Assembly (NCBI RefSeq): GCF_002262885.1
Contig: NZ_NKYF01000001.1
Coordinates: forward strand, 124,001-188,000
Direction: 5' to 3'
DNA: 64,000 bases
From: Pseudonocardia sp. MH-G8
GTDB taxonomy: Bacteria > Actinomycetota > Actinomycetes > Mycobacteriales > Pseudonocardiaceae
Shown here one piece after another: positions 8,519-15,647 of this stretch (its first letter is position 1; every line of letters starts with the position of its first letter). The position numbers and the translations under genes are program-made. A model generated the notes under the pieces. The model searched no databases. It was not told the origin of the DNA and saw only the letters and a program-made list of their open reading frames with translations.

Positions 8519-9319
8519 TCAGTCCGGGACGACGACGGCGCGGGTCCGCCCCTGGTGCGCCCATGCCGCGCCGACGCGGCTGTGCGGGTAGGCGGTGTAG
8601 GGCGCGTCGAAGGTCCCGTCCCCGAACCGGGCGATGACCTCGGGAACCTCGGCGATCATCCGGGCCTTCGAGACCGAGCCCGTGCCACTACCGCTGATCC
8701 GGATCCGCCGGCTGCGCAGCAACGCGGCCGGCAGGGACGCCGCGGTACCGGCGAGCGCACCGAACTGCACGTAGTCGATGGGGACGTCGTCGTCCGCGCT
8801 GACCCCTCTCAGCGCGGCGAGGGCCACCTCGGCAACGGGCCCCCACACGAAGTCGAGCACGAGCGCGGGCGGAGCCTCCGCGACGGCAGCACCGAGCGCA
8901 GCCCTCCAGGCGTCCGGACCGCCGTGCGCGAGCGGCACGGTCACGACGCGGGGTCCGCGCAGCCCCTCCATCGCCTCCGGGTCGCGCCCGACCGCGATCA
9001 CCCGCTGCGCCCCCATGGACAGCGCCGCCCGCACCGCCAGGCCACCCGACATGCCGGTCGCCCCCAGCACCAACACGGTGCCGAGCTCGCCCACCTCCCT
9101 GCGCCGGGCGACCAGCGCCATCCAGCCCGACATGCCGGGATTCATGCCGGCCGCGACCGCGAGCGGATCGGCCCCGGCAGGCAGCTCCACCTCGAACGGG
9201 GTGACCAGCCGTTCGGCCATCGTGCCCCGCAGCGGCTCCTTCCCCGGCTGCTGCTGCGCATCGGGGAAGTCCGCGCAGACGGGTGCGGCGTCCGGGTTGC
9301 TGACTACTGCTGCACGCAC
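8519..9319 (-). CDS. Internally deleted MDR oxidoreductase, paralogue of 2481-3440
   Basis: A 266-residue ORF that matches the MDR gene at 2481-3440 over the first ~30 residues (MRAAVVSNPDAAPVCADFPD) and again from GTMAERLVTPFEVELPAG to the end. About 53 residues that form most of the GroES-like catalytic domain are missing in frame. The Rossmann half (VLVLGATGMSGGLAV) is intact. ATG 9319 lies next to the duplicated TetR operator. It may be a pseudogene kept open by chance, or a leader cistron for the downstream pump. Catalytic activity looks unlikely without the substrate domain. Confidence 0.75.
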   Translation of the reverse strand: MRAAVVSNPDAAPVCADFPDAQQQPGKEPLRGTMAERLVTPFEVELPAGADPLAVAAGMNPGMSGWMALVARRREVGELGTVLVLGATGMSGGLAVRAALSMGAQRVIAVGRDPEAMEGLRGPRVVTVPLAHGGPDAWRAALGAAVAEAPPALVLDFVWGPVAEVALAALRGVSADDDVPIDYVQFGALAGTAASLPAALLRSRRIRISGSGTGSVSKARMIAEVPEVIARFGDGTFDAPYTAYPHSRVGAAWAHQGRTRAVVVPD

Positions 9320-9329
9320 CAGAGGCTCC

Positions 9330-9378
9330 TTAACTACGTTCAGGTCGGCTGGAGCACACCGTGCCTGAACTTTGTTAA
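9330..9378. promoter_or_regulatory. Second TetR-type operator pair (orphan)
   Basis: TTAACTACGTTCA (9330-9342) and TGAACTTTGTTAA (9366-9378) repeat the arrangement seen at 3452-3496, with 36 bp between starts instead of 32. They lie directly upstream of the truncated MDR gene. The TetR gene that should follow on the right is missing, so the operator is an orphan probably served in trans by the repressor at 3507. Confidence 0.65.
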
Positions 9379-9388
9379 GGTGTCAAGC

Positions 9389-9436
9389 GTGGCGAAGGGC
9401 GCCCGAGTGGGCAAGGACGCCGAACGCCCGCGGTCC
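9389..9436 (+). pseudogene. 5' stub of a lost TetR gene
   Basis: The bases after the orphan operator read VKVSSVAKGARVGKDAERP, matching the VKVSTMTKGITRER seen at the functional TetR locus for the first few codons. Similarity then stops and a dispersed intergenic repeat begins. I infer that a TetR gene duplicated with the MDR gene and was then lost. The match is short, so confidence is moderate. Confidence 0.4.
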
Positions 9437-9600
9437 TCGGTGGTCGTTCTGATCAGCACCTCGGTGCTGGTGCTGCGACACTGGCGTACTTGTCGGGATG
9501 ATCACGGCCCGGTGATCGGTCCGAGCAGTGCGTGGGTGCTGTCGCGGCGACGTCAGATACTTCTCGCAGCGATCACCATCCGGCCCACGGGTGACCCACC
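9430..9600 (-). repeat. Dispersed repeat, copy C (inverted)
   Basis: On the minus strand this stretch matches the head of the repeat blocks at about 17.15 and 18.16 kb: TGATCGCTGCGAGAAG, then ACGTCGCCGCG, then CAGCACCCACGCACTGCTC and the GACCGATCACC / CCGACAAGTACGCCA segments, in the same order. It contains about two repeat units. It sits exactly where the duplicated TetR gene is missing. No coding function is likely, although it is open in several frames. Confidence 0.7.
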
Positions 9601-9623
9601 GGATCGCGAGGGGTGGGGCGACG

Positions 9624-10016
9624 TCAGCAGGCGTTGCCGATCGCCCGGTCGGAGTCGCTCCCCTGCAGCATGAGGGTGACTTCCTCGACACGGCGGAAAC
9701 GTCCGTCCGGAGCGAGGTCTCCGATCGCGTAGACCTCCATGCGCACGGTCGAGCCGCCCTTCTTCGTGATGTGCGCCGTGTGCCGGTCGGCGTACCTGGT
9801 GCCGTCGTACAGCTCGTCATGGACCTCGACGAAGCCCTCGGCCACGACGGTGCGGAGGTGGCTGATGTGCGCGACGAACCCGGCGCGGTCGTCCCACTGA
9901 CCGTCGGTGCGCTGGCGGTAGTCCGGGGCGAAGTGCCGGTCGACGGCGTCCTCCACGGTGAGGTCGGCATTGAAGAGCAGATCGGTGAGCGCTGCGCGCA
10001 TTCCGGTGCGAGCCAT
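9624..10016 (-). CDS. NTF2-like/SnoaL-type protein
   Basis: A 130-residue protein of the NTF2-like fold (about 130-140 residues is normal). ADLTVEDAVDRHFAPDYRQRTDGQWDDR is characteristic of predicted SnoaL-like hydrolases or isomerases; only the fold is predicted. Start ATG 10016 is preceded by AGGAGGAG at ideal distance. It is divergent from the aldolase/acetamidase operon over 108 bp. There is no direct evidence of a reaction; such proteins often act as small-molecule cyclases, isomerases or binding proteins in catabolic clusters. Confidence 0.7.
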   Translation of the reverse strand: MARTGMRAALTDLLFNADLTVEDAVDRHFAPDYRQRTDGQWDDRAGFVAHISHLRTVVAEGFVEVHDELYDGTRYADRHTAHITKKGGSTVRMEVYAIGDLAPDGRFRRVEEVTLMLQGSDSDRAIGNAC

Positions 10017-10124
10017 GGACTTACTCCTCCTCGTGCGGGTCACGGCCCTAGCGAGCTTGCCTCAGAGACACCAGAAGTTGTCACTGGGGTTGATTTCGCC
10101 TCGGTTGGTCGCGACGCTGTGCTC

Positions 10125-10910
10125 ATGAGCACCTCCACCACGCGTGCGACCCTCGACGTCCCCGACGCGCCGGCGTTCGACTCACCGGAGGACGAGCGCC
10201 GGCACCGCAAGCAGCAGCTCGCCGCCGCCCTGCGGATCTTCGGTCGCCTCGGCTACGACGAGGGCGTCGCCGGCCACATCACCGTGCGGGATCCCGAGTT
10301 CCCGCAGATGTTCTGGTGCAACCCGTTCGGTGTCTCGTTCGGCCGGATCAGCGTCAAGGACCTCGTGCTCGTGGACGAGGACGGCTCCGTCGTCGAGGGC
10401 ACTCGCGCGGTGAACCGGGGGGCGTTCGTCATCCACTCCGCGATTCACCGTCGGCGTCCCGACGTGGTGGCGGCGGCGCACGCGCATTCCATCAACGGAC
10501 GGGCGCTGGCGGCGCTGGGCTCCCCACTGCGGCCGGTCGTGCAGGAGGCGTGCGCCTTCTTCGAGGACCAGGCCGTGTACTCCGAGTACAACGGCCTCGC
10601 CCTCGAGGAGGAGGAAGGCGAGCGCATGGCGGCCGCGTTGGGCGAGCACCGGGCGGTGGCCCTCGCCAACCACGGCATCATCACCGTCGGCGGATCGCTG
10701 GAGGAGGCCGCCTACTGGTTCATCAGCTTCGACCGCGCCGCGCAGGTCCAGCTGCTGGCCGAGGCCGCAGGCACCCCCGCCTACCTCTCCGACGCCGACG
10801 CCCGAACCGCCCACCGGCAGTTCGGCTCCCCCTCGCTCGCCCGCTTCAGCTTCCAGATCCTGTGGGACGACATCGTGCACGCCCAACCCGACCTGCTCGA
10901 CGAGAAGTAG
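10125..10910 (+). CDS. Class II aldolase/adducin-family protein
   Basis: A 261-residue protein of the class II aldolase fold. A metal-binding AAHAHSINGRALAAL segment (HxH) and a later LANHGIITVGGS histidine supply the usual zinc ligands. ATG 10125 is chosen; the longer upstream frame crosses the divergent gene. Relatives act as fuculose- or ribulose-phosphate aldolases, 5-methylthioribulose-phosphate dehydratases or decarboxylases. The neighbour 15 bp downstream is an acetamidase, and an XRE-cupin regulator ends the operon. The precise substrate is not evident. Confidence 0.85.
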   Translation: MSTSTTRATLDVPDAPAFDSPEDERRHRKQQLAAALRIFGRLGYDEGVAGHITVRDPEFPQMFWCNPFGVSFGRISVKDLVLVDEDGSVVEGTRAVNRGAFVIHSAIHRRRPDVVAAAHAHSINGRALAALGSPLRPVVQEACAFFEDQAVYSEYNGLALEEEEGERMAAALGEHRAVALANHGIITVGGSLEEAAYWFISFDRAAQVQLLAEAAGTPAYLSDADARTAHRQFGSPSLARFSFQILWDDIVHAQPDLLDEK

Positions 10911-10925
10911 GCGGGAGCGCCCGGC

Positions 10926-11855
10926 ATGCCACACCACCACCTGAACGCCCCGCCGCACCGGCTCTGGAGCACCGAGCACGAGCCCGCGATCGTGGTGGGC
11001 GACGGGGACACCGTCGCCTTCGAGGTGCAGGAGGCCCTCGGCGGCCAGTTCGACGGGCTGCGGACCGGCGACCCGGTGCCCGATCTGGACTGGGACGGGG
11101 TGTACCCGATGGCGGGGCCGATCATGGTCGAGGGCGCCCGCCCCGGCGACACGTTGGAGATCGAGATCATCGACGTCCGGCCGGTCGACTGGGGGTGGAC
11201 CGCCGTCCTGCCCGGTCTGGGCCTGCTCAGCGAGGACTTCCCGGACCCGTACTTCCAGCGCTGGGACCTCTCCGACGGCTCCGGGGTCGCCCGCCTCGGC
11301 GACGTGGCGGCGGTCCCGATCCGGCCGTTCTTCGGGGTCACCGGCGTGTGCCCGCAGGTCGACGCGCCCACGCCGGTGCTGCCGCCGGGCCGCTTCGGCG
11401 GGAACCTCGACTGCCGCGACCTGGTCGCCGGCAGCCGGCTCTTCCTGCCGGTACAGGTCCCCGACGCCCGCCTCGCCCTCGGCGACCCGCACGCGGCACA
11501 GGGCGACGGTGAGCTGTGCGTCAGCGCGATCGAGACGTCCGCGGCCGGCGAGATCCGGGTACGCCTGCACCGCGACCGCACGATCGCCGGGCCCCAGCTG
11601 CAGACCCCGGGCGGTCTGCGCGCCGGCCTCGAGGACGAGGGCTGGTTCGCGACCATGGGGGTCGGGCCGGATCTGATGGCGGCCGCCCGGGACGCGGCCC
11701 GGGCGATGATCGACCATCTCGTGCGGGCCTACCCGCTCAGCCCCGTCGAGGCGTACGTGCTGGCCAGCGTGTGCGTCGACCTCAAGATCACCGAAGTGGT
11801 CGACGCCCCGAACTGGGTCGTCTCCGCGTACCTCCCGCTGGCGGTCCTCTCGTGA
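10926..11855 (+). CDS. Acetamidase/formamidase-family amidohydrolase
   Basis: A 309-residue member of the acetamidase/formamidase family, which hydrolyses short-chain amides to acid and ammonia using a metal centre. The N-terminus HHLNAPPHRLWSTEHEPA and the block GVTGVCPQVDAPTPVLPPGRFGGNLDCRDL are typical. Length is normal for the family. It is 15 bp after the aldolase gene and 58 bp before the XRE-cupin gene, so it is probably co-transcribed. The operon could serve release of ammonia or acid from an amide-bearing compound; the actual amide is unknown. Confidence 0.87.
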   Translation: MPHHHLNAPPHRLWSTEHEPAIVVGDGDTVAFEVQEALGGQFDGLRTGDPVPDLDWDGVYPMAGPIMVEGARPGDTLEIEIIDVRPVDWGWTAVLPGLGLLSEDFPDPYFQRWDLSDGSGVARLGDVAAVPIRPFFGVTGVCPQVDAPTPVLPPGRFGGNLDCRDLVAGSRLFLPVQVPDARLALGDPHAAQGDGELCVSAIETSAAGEIRVRLHRDRTIAGPQLQTPGGLRAGLEDEGWFATMGVGPDLMAAARDAARAMIDHLVRAYPLSPVEAYVLASVCVDLKITEVVDAPNWVVSAYLPLAVLS

Positions 11856-11913
11856 GCAGCATGATCGGATTGCGCGAGTGGGCAGCGGACGGCAAGGCGA
11901 GCGGAGCACACCG

Positions 11914-12492
11914 GTGAGTGACGAGGTCGATGTCCGGGTGGCGCGGCGGCTGCGCACCATCCGCAGCCGGCACGGCACCACCTTGAGCTCGGTCGCTCGC
12001 CTCGCCGGGATCTCGTCGGCCCACCTGTCGCGGCTGGAGAGCGGCGACCGCCAGCCGTCGATCGGCACGCTGCTGCAACTCGCCCGGGTGTACGGCGTCA
12101 GCGTCGGCGAGCTGGTCGAGGAGCAGGACGACCGCATCCACCGGCTGATCCGGGCCGGCGACCGCCGAGGGGCGAGTCGTGGCCGCGAGGGCGAGTACCA
12201 GGTGCTCACCTCGGACCGGAGCAACCTGATGGCGGTGCGGGTCTCCATCGACCCCGGGGAGGTCACGCTCGACGCCCGGCACGTCGGCGAAGAGTGGATC
12301 CACGTGATGTCCGGTCCGGTGACGGTGACCCTCGACGACGAGGACATCGTCCTGGACACCGGCGACAGCCTGCACTTCGACTCCGCACAGCCACACCGGC
12401 TGCGGGCGCCCCGGGAACGGTCCGCGGACCTCCTCGTGGTCTCGGCGGCGAGCACGCTGCCCGCGCACCACCCGCTTCCCCGGCCGCACTAG
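11914..12492 (+). CDS. XRE-family regulator with C-terminal cupin
   Basis: A 192-residue transcription factor. The N-terminal helix-turn-helix (residues ~8-65, SVARLAGISSAHLSRLESGD) is followed by a small-molecule-binding cupin domain (residues ~110-185, VGEEWIHVMSGPVTVTLDDE). GTG 11914 is used, with GGAG upstream; a GTG 12 codons earlier is possible. It is the last gene of the aldolase-acetamidase operon and probably controls it in response to a metabolite bound by the cupin. Operon structure and domain order match many catabolic autoregulators. Confidence 0.85.
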   Translation: MSDEVDVRVARRLRTIRSRHGTTLSSVARLAGISSAHLSRLESGDRQPSIGTLLQLARVYGVSVGELVEEQDDRIHRLIRAGDRRGASRGREGEYQVLTSDRSNLMAVRVSIDPGEVTLDARHVGEEWIHVMSGPVTVTLDDEDIVLDTGDSLHFDSAQPHRLRAPRERSADLLVVSAASTLPAHHPLPRPH

Positions 12493-12541
12493 GTGTCCGG
12501 TCAGGGTCGTGACCTGCGGTCCGGGGCCCGCCCGAACGGGC

Positions 12542-13522
12542 TCACGGGCGGACGAGCACCTTCCCGATGGCACCCTTCTCCACGGCCTCCTGCGCGGCGA
12601 CCACGTCGCTGAGCTCGAAGTCGGAGACGGGCAGGGCAGACAACGCGTCCGCCTCGATGGCGTCGTTCGTCCAGGAGATCACCCGCCTGAACTCGGCTGC
12701 GGAGACCGTGTACATCAGCGCGAACCGGATCGACGCGTTCGCCACCGCCAACGGCAGGATCGGGATCCTGGGCTGTTCGGACTCCCCGGCGTAGACGGCG
12801 ATCACGGCGTCGGGTGCGACGACGGCGGCGTCGGTGTCGATGTTCGCCCCCAGCGCGACCTCGACGATGCGGTCGACCTGCCCGACGGACGCCAGGATCC
12901 GCTCCGCGACGTCCTCCTCGCGGTAGTTCAGCACGAGGTCGGCGCCCGCGGCACGCGCCAGCTCGGCCTTCTCCGCCGAGCTGACCGTGGTGACCACCTG
13001 GGCCCCCGCGTGCTTCGCCAGCTCGATCGCGAAGTGCCCGACGGCTCCCGCGCCGCCCGCGACGAGGACCGTCCGCCCCCGTACCGCGCCGGGGTCGCCG
13101 CCGAGGCAGTACGCCGCCGTCAGCGCGGGCACACCGAGGCCGGCACCGAGCTCGTCGGACGCGTTGTCGGGGAGCGGGACCACCTTGTTCGCCGGTACCA
13201 CCGCGAACTCCGCGGCCGTGCCGTACGGGTTGTCGGCCGCGGCGAGGTAGAGCCACACGCGCTGGCCGACGGCGAGCCCGGTGACCCCCGGGCCGATCGC
13301 GTCGACCCGGCCGGCGCCGTCGTGGTGGGGCACCTGGAAATCGTCGGGAGCGCGGCCGGTGAGTCCGGCGCGGGCCTTCCAGTCCGTGGGGTTCACGCCG
13401 GAGGCCGAGATCGCGACCCGCACCTCCCCCGCCCGGGGGTCGGGCACGTCCAGCTCGACGAGTTCGAGGACGTCCCGGGCCGGCCCGGTCTTCCGATAGA
13501 TCGCTGCTCTCACCCGGTCCAT
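12542..13522 (-). CDS. Zinc-independent MDR quinone oxidoreductase
   Basis: A 326-residue quinone oxidoreductase-like MDR protein. It has the GroES-like half (RVAISASGVNPTDWKARAG) and a Rossmann half with TVLVAGGAGAVGHFAIELAK near residue 155. ATG 13522 is used; upstream codons are part of the promoter. It is convergent with the XRE gene and divergent from the operon at 13696. Its start lies 14 bp from an 18-bp palindrome shared with the PucR promoter, so it likely belongs to the PucR-associated regulon. Probable activity: NADPH-dependent reduction of an enone or quinone. Confidence 0.86.
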   Translation of the reverse strand: MDRVRAAIYRKTGPARDVLELVELDVPDPRAGEVRVAISASGVNPTDWKARAGLTGRAPDDFQVPHHDGAGRVDAIGPGVTGLAVGQRVWLYLAAADNPYGTAAEFAVVPANKVVPLPDNASDELGAGLGVPALTAAYCLGGDPGAVRGRTVLVAGGAGAVGHFAIELAKHAGAQVVTTVSSAEKAELARAAGADLVLNYREEDVAERILASVGQVDRIVEVALGANIDTDAAVVAPDAVIAVYAGESEQPRIPILPLAVANASIRFALMYTVSAAEFRRVISWTNDAIEADALSALPVSDFELSDVVAAQEAVEKGAIGKVLVRP

Positions 13523-13536
13523 GGTGCCCAGGCGTG

Positions 13537-13554
13537 GTTGGAGCGCGGTACAAC
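13537..13554. promoter_or_regulatory. 18-bp palindrome, copy 1 of 3
   Basis: GTTGGAGCGCGGTACAAC fits the pattern GTTGNAG-N4-CTNCAAC, with one departure (G for the C of CT) in the right arm. It lies 15 bp upstream of the start codon of the minus-strand MDR gene, in the divergent gap before 13696. Near-identical sites occur at 17030 and 20134, suggesting binding sites for one regulator. Confidence 0.6.
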
Positions 13555-13583
13555 CTGCCCGCGGCAGGGTTGGTCGCACCGCC

Positions 13584-13663
13584 ATACCGAGGCATGTCCG
13601 GGTGACGAAGAGTGAGCGCCGTCATAGCCAGGCGCGTCCGAGTGCCGAAGAGCGAGCGACGTC
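13584..13663. repeat. Tandem 40-bp imperfect direct repeat in a divergent promoter
   Basis: Two adjacent 40-bp units (13584-13623 and 13624-13663) agree at 32 positions, sharing blocks such as CGAAGAG and GAGCG(C/A)CGTC. They end 32 bp before the start codon of the NTF2-like gene at 13696. A tandem regulatory site is the simplest reading. Confidence 0.5.
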
Positions 13664-13695
13664 ACCCCCCTCACCGGCCCCGAGGAGATCCACCC

Positions 13696-14109
13696 ATGCA
13701 CACGACCCGAGGCCCTGTGGTCAACCGCCTGACCGAGCGCGAGATCATCTCCATCCAGCACCTCATCGCCGAGATCGCGTTCGCCTTCGACAGCGGCGGT
13801 GACTACGCCGCACGCCTGGGCGAGCTGCTGGCCGACGACGTCCGGTACGAGAACCCCGGGAAGACGCACCTCCACAGCCTGGCGGAGCTCGTCGACACGC
13901 TCGAGAACTCGACCGACCCCGCGTTGAGCCACCACCTGTCCACCATGACCGTCGCGCCGGCGGGCCCGGACGCGGCGACCTGCCGCTCCAAGGTCCTGAC
14001 CTTCCGTTCCGGTGGCCGGCTGAGCGTCGGCGAGTTCACCGACACGGTGCGCCGCGGGCCGGACGGCCGCTGGAGGCTCACCCACCGACTCGTGCACCCG
14101 ATCATCTGA
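13696..14109 (+). CDS. NTF2-like/SnoaL-type protein (bile-acid 7-dehydratase-like fold)
   Basis: A 137-residue protein with the pattern LTEREIISIQHLIAEIAFAF...GELLADDVRYENPG...RWRLTHRLV, typical of SnoaL_4/NTF2-like dehydratases and cyclases. ATG 13696 has GAGGAGAT upstream; the longer frame is translated 40-bp repeat and is rejected. It opens an operon with a VOC protein 16 bp downstream, then an MDR oxidoreductase and an MFS importer. The context suggests an isomerisation or dehydration step on an imported compound. Confidence 0.75.
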   Translation: MHTTRGPVVNRLTEREIISIQHLIAEIAFAFDSGGDYAARLGELLADDVRYENPGKTHLHSLAELVDTLENSTDPALSHHLSTMTVAPAGPDAATCRSKVLTFRSGGRLSVGEFTDTVRRGPDGRWRLTHRLVHPII

Positions 14110-14125
14110 CCCGCTGAGGAGACCC

Positions 14126-14641
14126 ATGACCGCGCCCTTCGGACCGATCCGACAGCTCGGCTACATCGTCACGGACATCCACACGGCCATGCGCCAGTGG
14201 CTCGAGGGCCCGGGCGTCGGGCCGTTCTACTACCTGGAGGGCAACGGCGCGCTGGCGCAGTCCGGTGGCGTGCAGGTCGAGCTGATCCAACTGCGCGACG
14301 ACTCGCCGTCGTTCTTCCACGCGTTCGTCGGCGAGTTCGGGGAGGGCCTGCACCACGTCGCGTTCTGGACCGAGCACTTCGACGCCGGGGTGGAGGCCGC
14401 GCTGGCCCGCGGGTACGTCGAGCTCCACCGCGGCACGTCGCTGCCCGGCAGGCCCGACAGCCGGTTCGCCTACTTCGACCGCGAGGCCGTCGACGGCACC
14501 GCGATCGAGATCTCCGAACGCGGGGCCGACAAGGCCGCGCTGTTCGACGCGATCGCCGATGCCGCGCAGCGCTGGGACGGCACCGCGCCCGTCCGCGACA
14601 TGGCGGCTCTGCTGTCCGAGGTCACCGGGACGCCGCGATGA
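14126..14641 (+). CDS. VOC (glyoxalase/extradiol dioxygenase-like) protein
   Basis: A 171-residue protein of the vicinal-oxygen-chelate superfamily. Candidate metal ligands are the histidine in GLHHVAFWTEHFD near residue 76 and the glutamate in GTAIEISERG near 130. It starts 16 bp after the NTF2-like gene and overlaps the following MDR gene as ATGA, so the three are translated together. VOC proteins of this kind include lyases, epimerases and small dioxygenases. The exact reaction is not visible. Confidence 0.8.
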   Translation: MTAPFGPIRQLGYIVTDIHTAMRQWLEGPGVGPFYYLEGNGALAQSGGVQVELIQLRDDSPSFFHAFVGEFGEGLHHVAFWTEHFDAGVEAALARGYVELHRGTSLPGRPDSRFAYFDREAVDGTAIEISERGADKAALFDAIADAAQRWDGTAPVRDMAALLSEVTGTPR

Positions 14642-15609
14642 AGGCGGTGCTGATCCACCGCCACACCGGCGGCGCGACACTCGCCCTCGGTGACGTCCCG
14701 GAGCCGGAGGTGCGCCACGGGCAGGTCCGGATCTCCGTCCGTGCCGTCTCGGTCAACTACGCCGACCGGGTCGTGCCGCAGGGCGGGTACGGCACTCCCC
14801 CCGCGGACGGCGTGCCGTGGGTGGCCGGCCTGGACGCCGCCGGTGAGGTCACGGAGGTCGGTGCCGGCGTCACGGGCGTGCGGGTCGGTGACCGGGTGAT
14901 GGCCATGGTGCCCGCCGGCCTGGCGGAGCAGGTGGTCGCCGACGCACGGTTCACCGTCCCGGTCCCGCCGGCGTGGTCCGACGAGGAGGGCGCGGCGGCG
15001 ATCGTCGGCCTGCTGACCGGGTGCAGCGCGCTGAACGCGGCCGACGGGCTGCGCGCCGGCGAGAGCGTCGTCGTCACCGGGGCCACCTCGGGCATGGGCC
15101 TGCAGGCGGTGCAGCTCGCCCGGCACCTCGGGGCCGGCCGGATCATCGCCGTGGCGCGATCGGACCGCGCGGACGGCGTCCTGCACCGCCTCGGGGCCGA
15201 CCTCGTCCTGCACAGCGCGGGGCCCGGCTTCGCGGACCGGGTGCTCGACGCGACCGGGGGGACGGGCGCCGACGTGGCCGTGGACCACGTGGGCGGGGAC
15301 TACTTCCCCGACCTCGTCGCCGCGGCGGCGGTCAACGGGCGGATCGTCAACGTCGGGCGTGCCGCGGGCGCGGAGGCGACGGCGGACCTGGAGGCGTTCT
15401 CGCTGAAGCAGCTCACCCTGCGCGGGGTCACGTTCCGCACCCGCTCCCCGGCCGAGCTGGCCGCGCTCTACCAGCAGGTCCGGAACCTGGACCTCACCAC
15501 GCTCCGCCCGGTCATCGCGCGGGTCGTCCCCTGGCAGCAGACCGAGGAGGCCCAGGGCCCCGGGTCCACCGGGACCGCCGTCGGGAAGGTCGTAATCCGG
15601 GTCGCCTGA
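14638..15609 (+). CDS. MDR quinone/enone oxidoreductase
   Basis: A 323-residue zinc-independent MDR enzyme: MKAVLIHRHTGG start, GroES-like half with SVNYADRVVPQGGYG, and Rossmann motif VVVTGATSGMGLQAVQLARH near residue 143. The ATG overlaps the VOC stop codon by 4 bp (ATGA). It probably reduces an alpha,beta-unsaturated or quinone intermediate made from the compound imported by the transporter that follows. It is a distant relative of the MDR genes at 2481, 8519 and 12542. Confidence 0.87.
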   Translation: MKAVLIHRHTGGATLALGDVPEPEVRHGQVRISVRAVSVNYADRVVPQGGYGTPPADGVPWVAGLDAAGEVTEVGAGVTGVRVGDRVMAMVPAGLAEQVVADARFTVPVPPAWSDEEGAAAIVGLLTGCSALNAADGLRAGESVVVTGATSGMGLQAVQLARHLGAGRIIAVARSDRADGVLHRLGADLVLHSAGPGFADRVLDATGGTGADVAVDHVGGDYFPDLVAAAAVNGRIVNVGRAAGAEATADLEAFSLKQLTLRGVTFRTRSPAELAALYQQVRNLDLTTLRPVIARVVPWQQTEEAQGPGSTGTAVGKVVIRVA

Positions 15610-15624
15610 CCCTCCAAGGCCCCC

Positions 15625-15638
15625 CCTTTGTACAAAGG
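15625..15638 (+). promoter_or_regulatory. Perfect palindrome covering the ribosome-binding site of the MFS gene
   Basis: CCTTTGTACAAAGG is a perfect 14-bp palindrome in the 38-bp gap before ATG 15648. Its right arm includes the AAAGG of the Shine-Dalgarno. It could be a small operator, or a weak hairpin that reduces translation of the transporter relative to the upstream enzymes. Confidence 0.4.
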
Positions 15639-15647
15639 AGTACAACC

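Noticed and set aside
9430..9600. Insertion-sequence end replacing the TetR gene.
   Set aside because: No transposase remnant, terminal inverted repeats or target duplication could be seen; it matches the intergenic repeat family instead.
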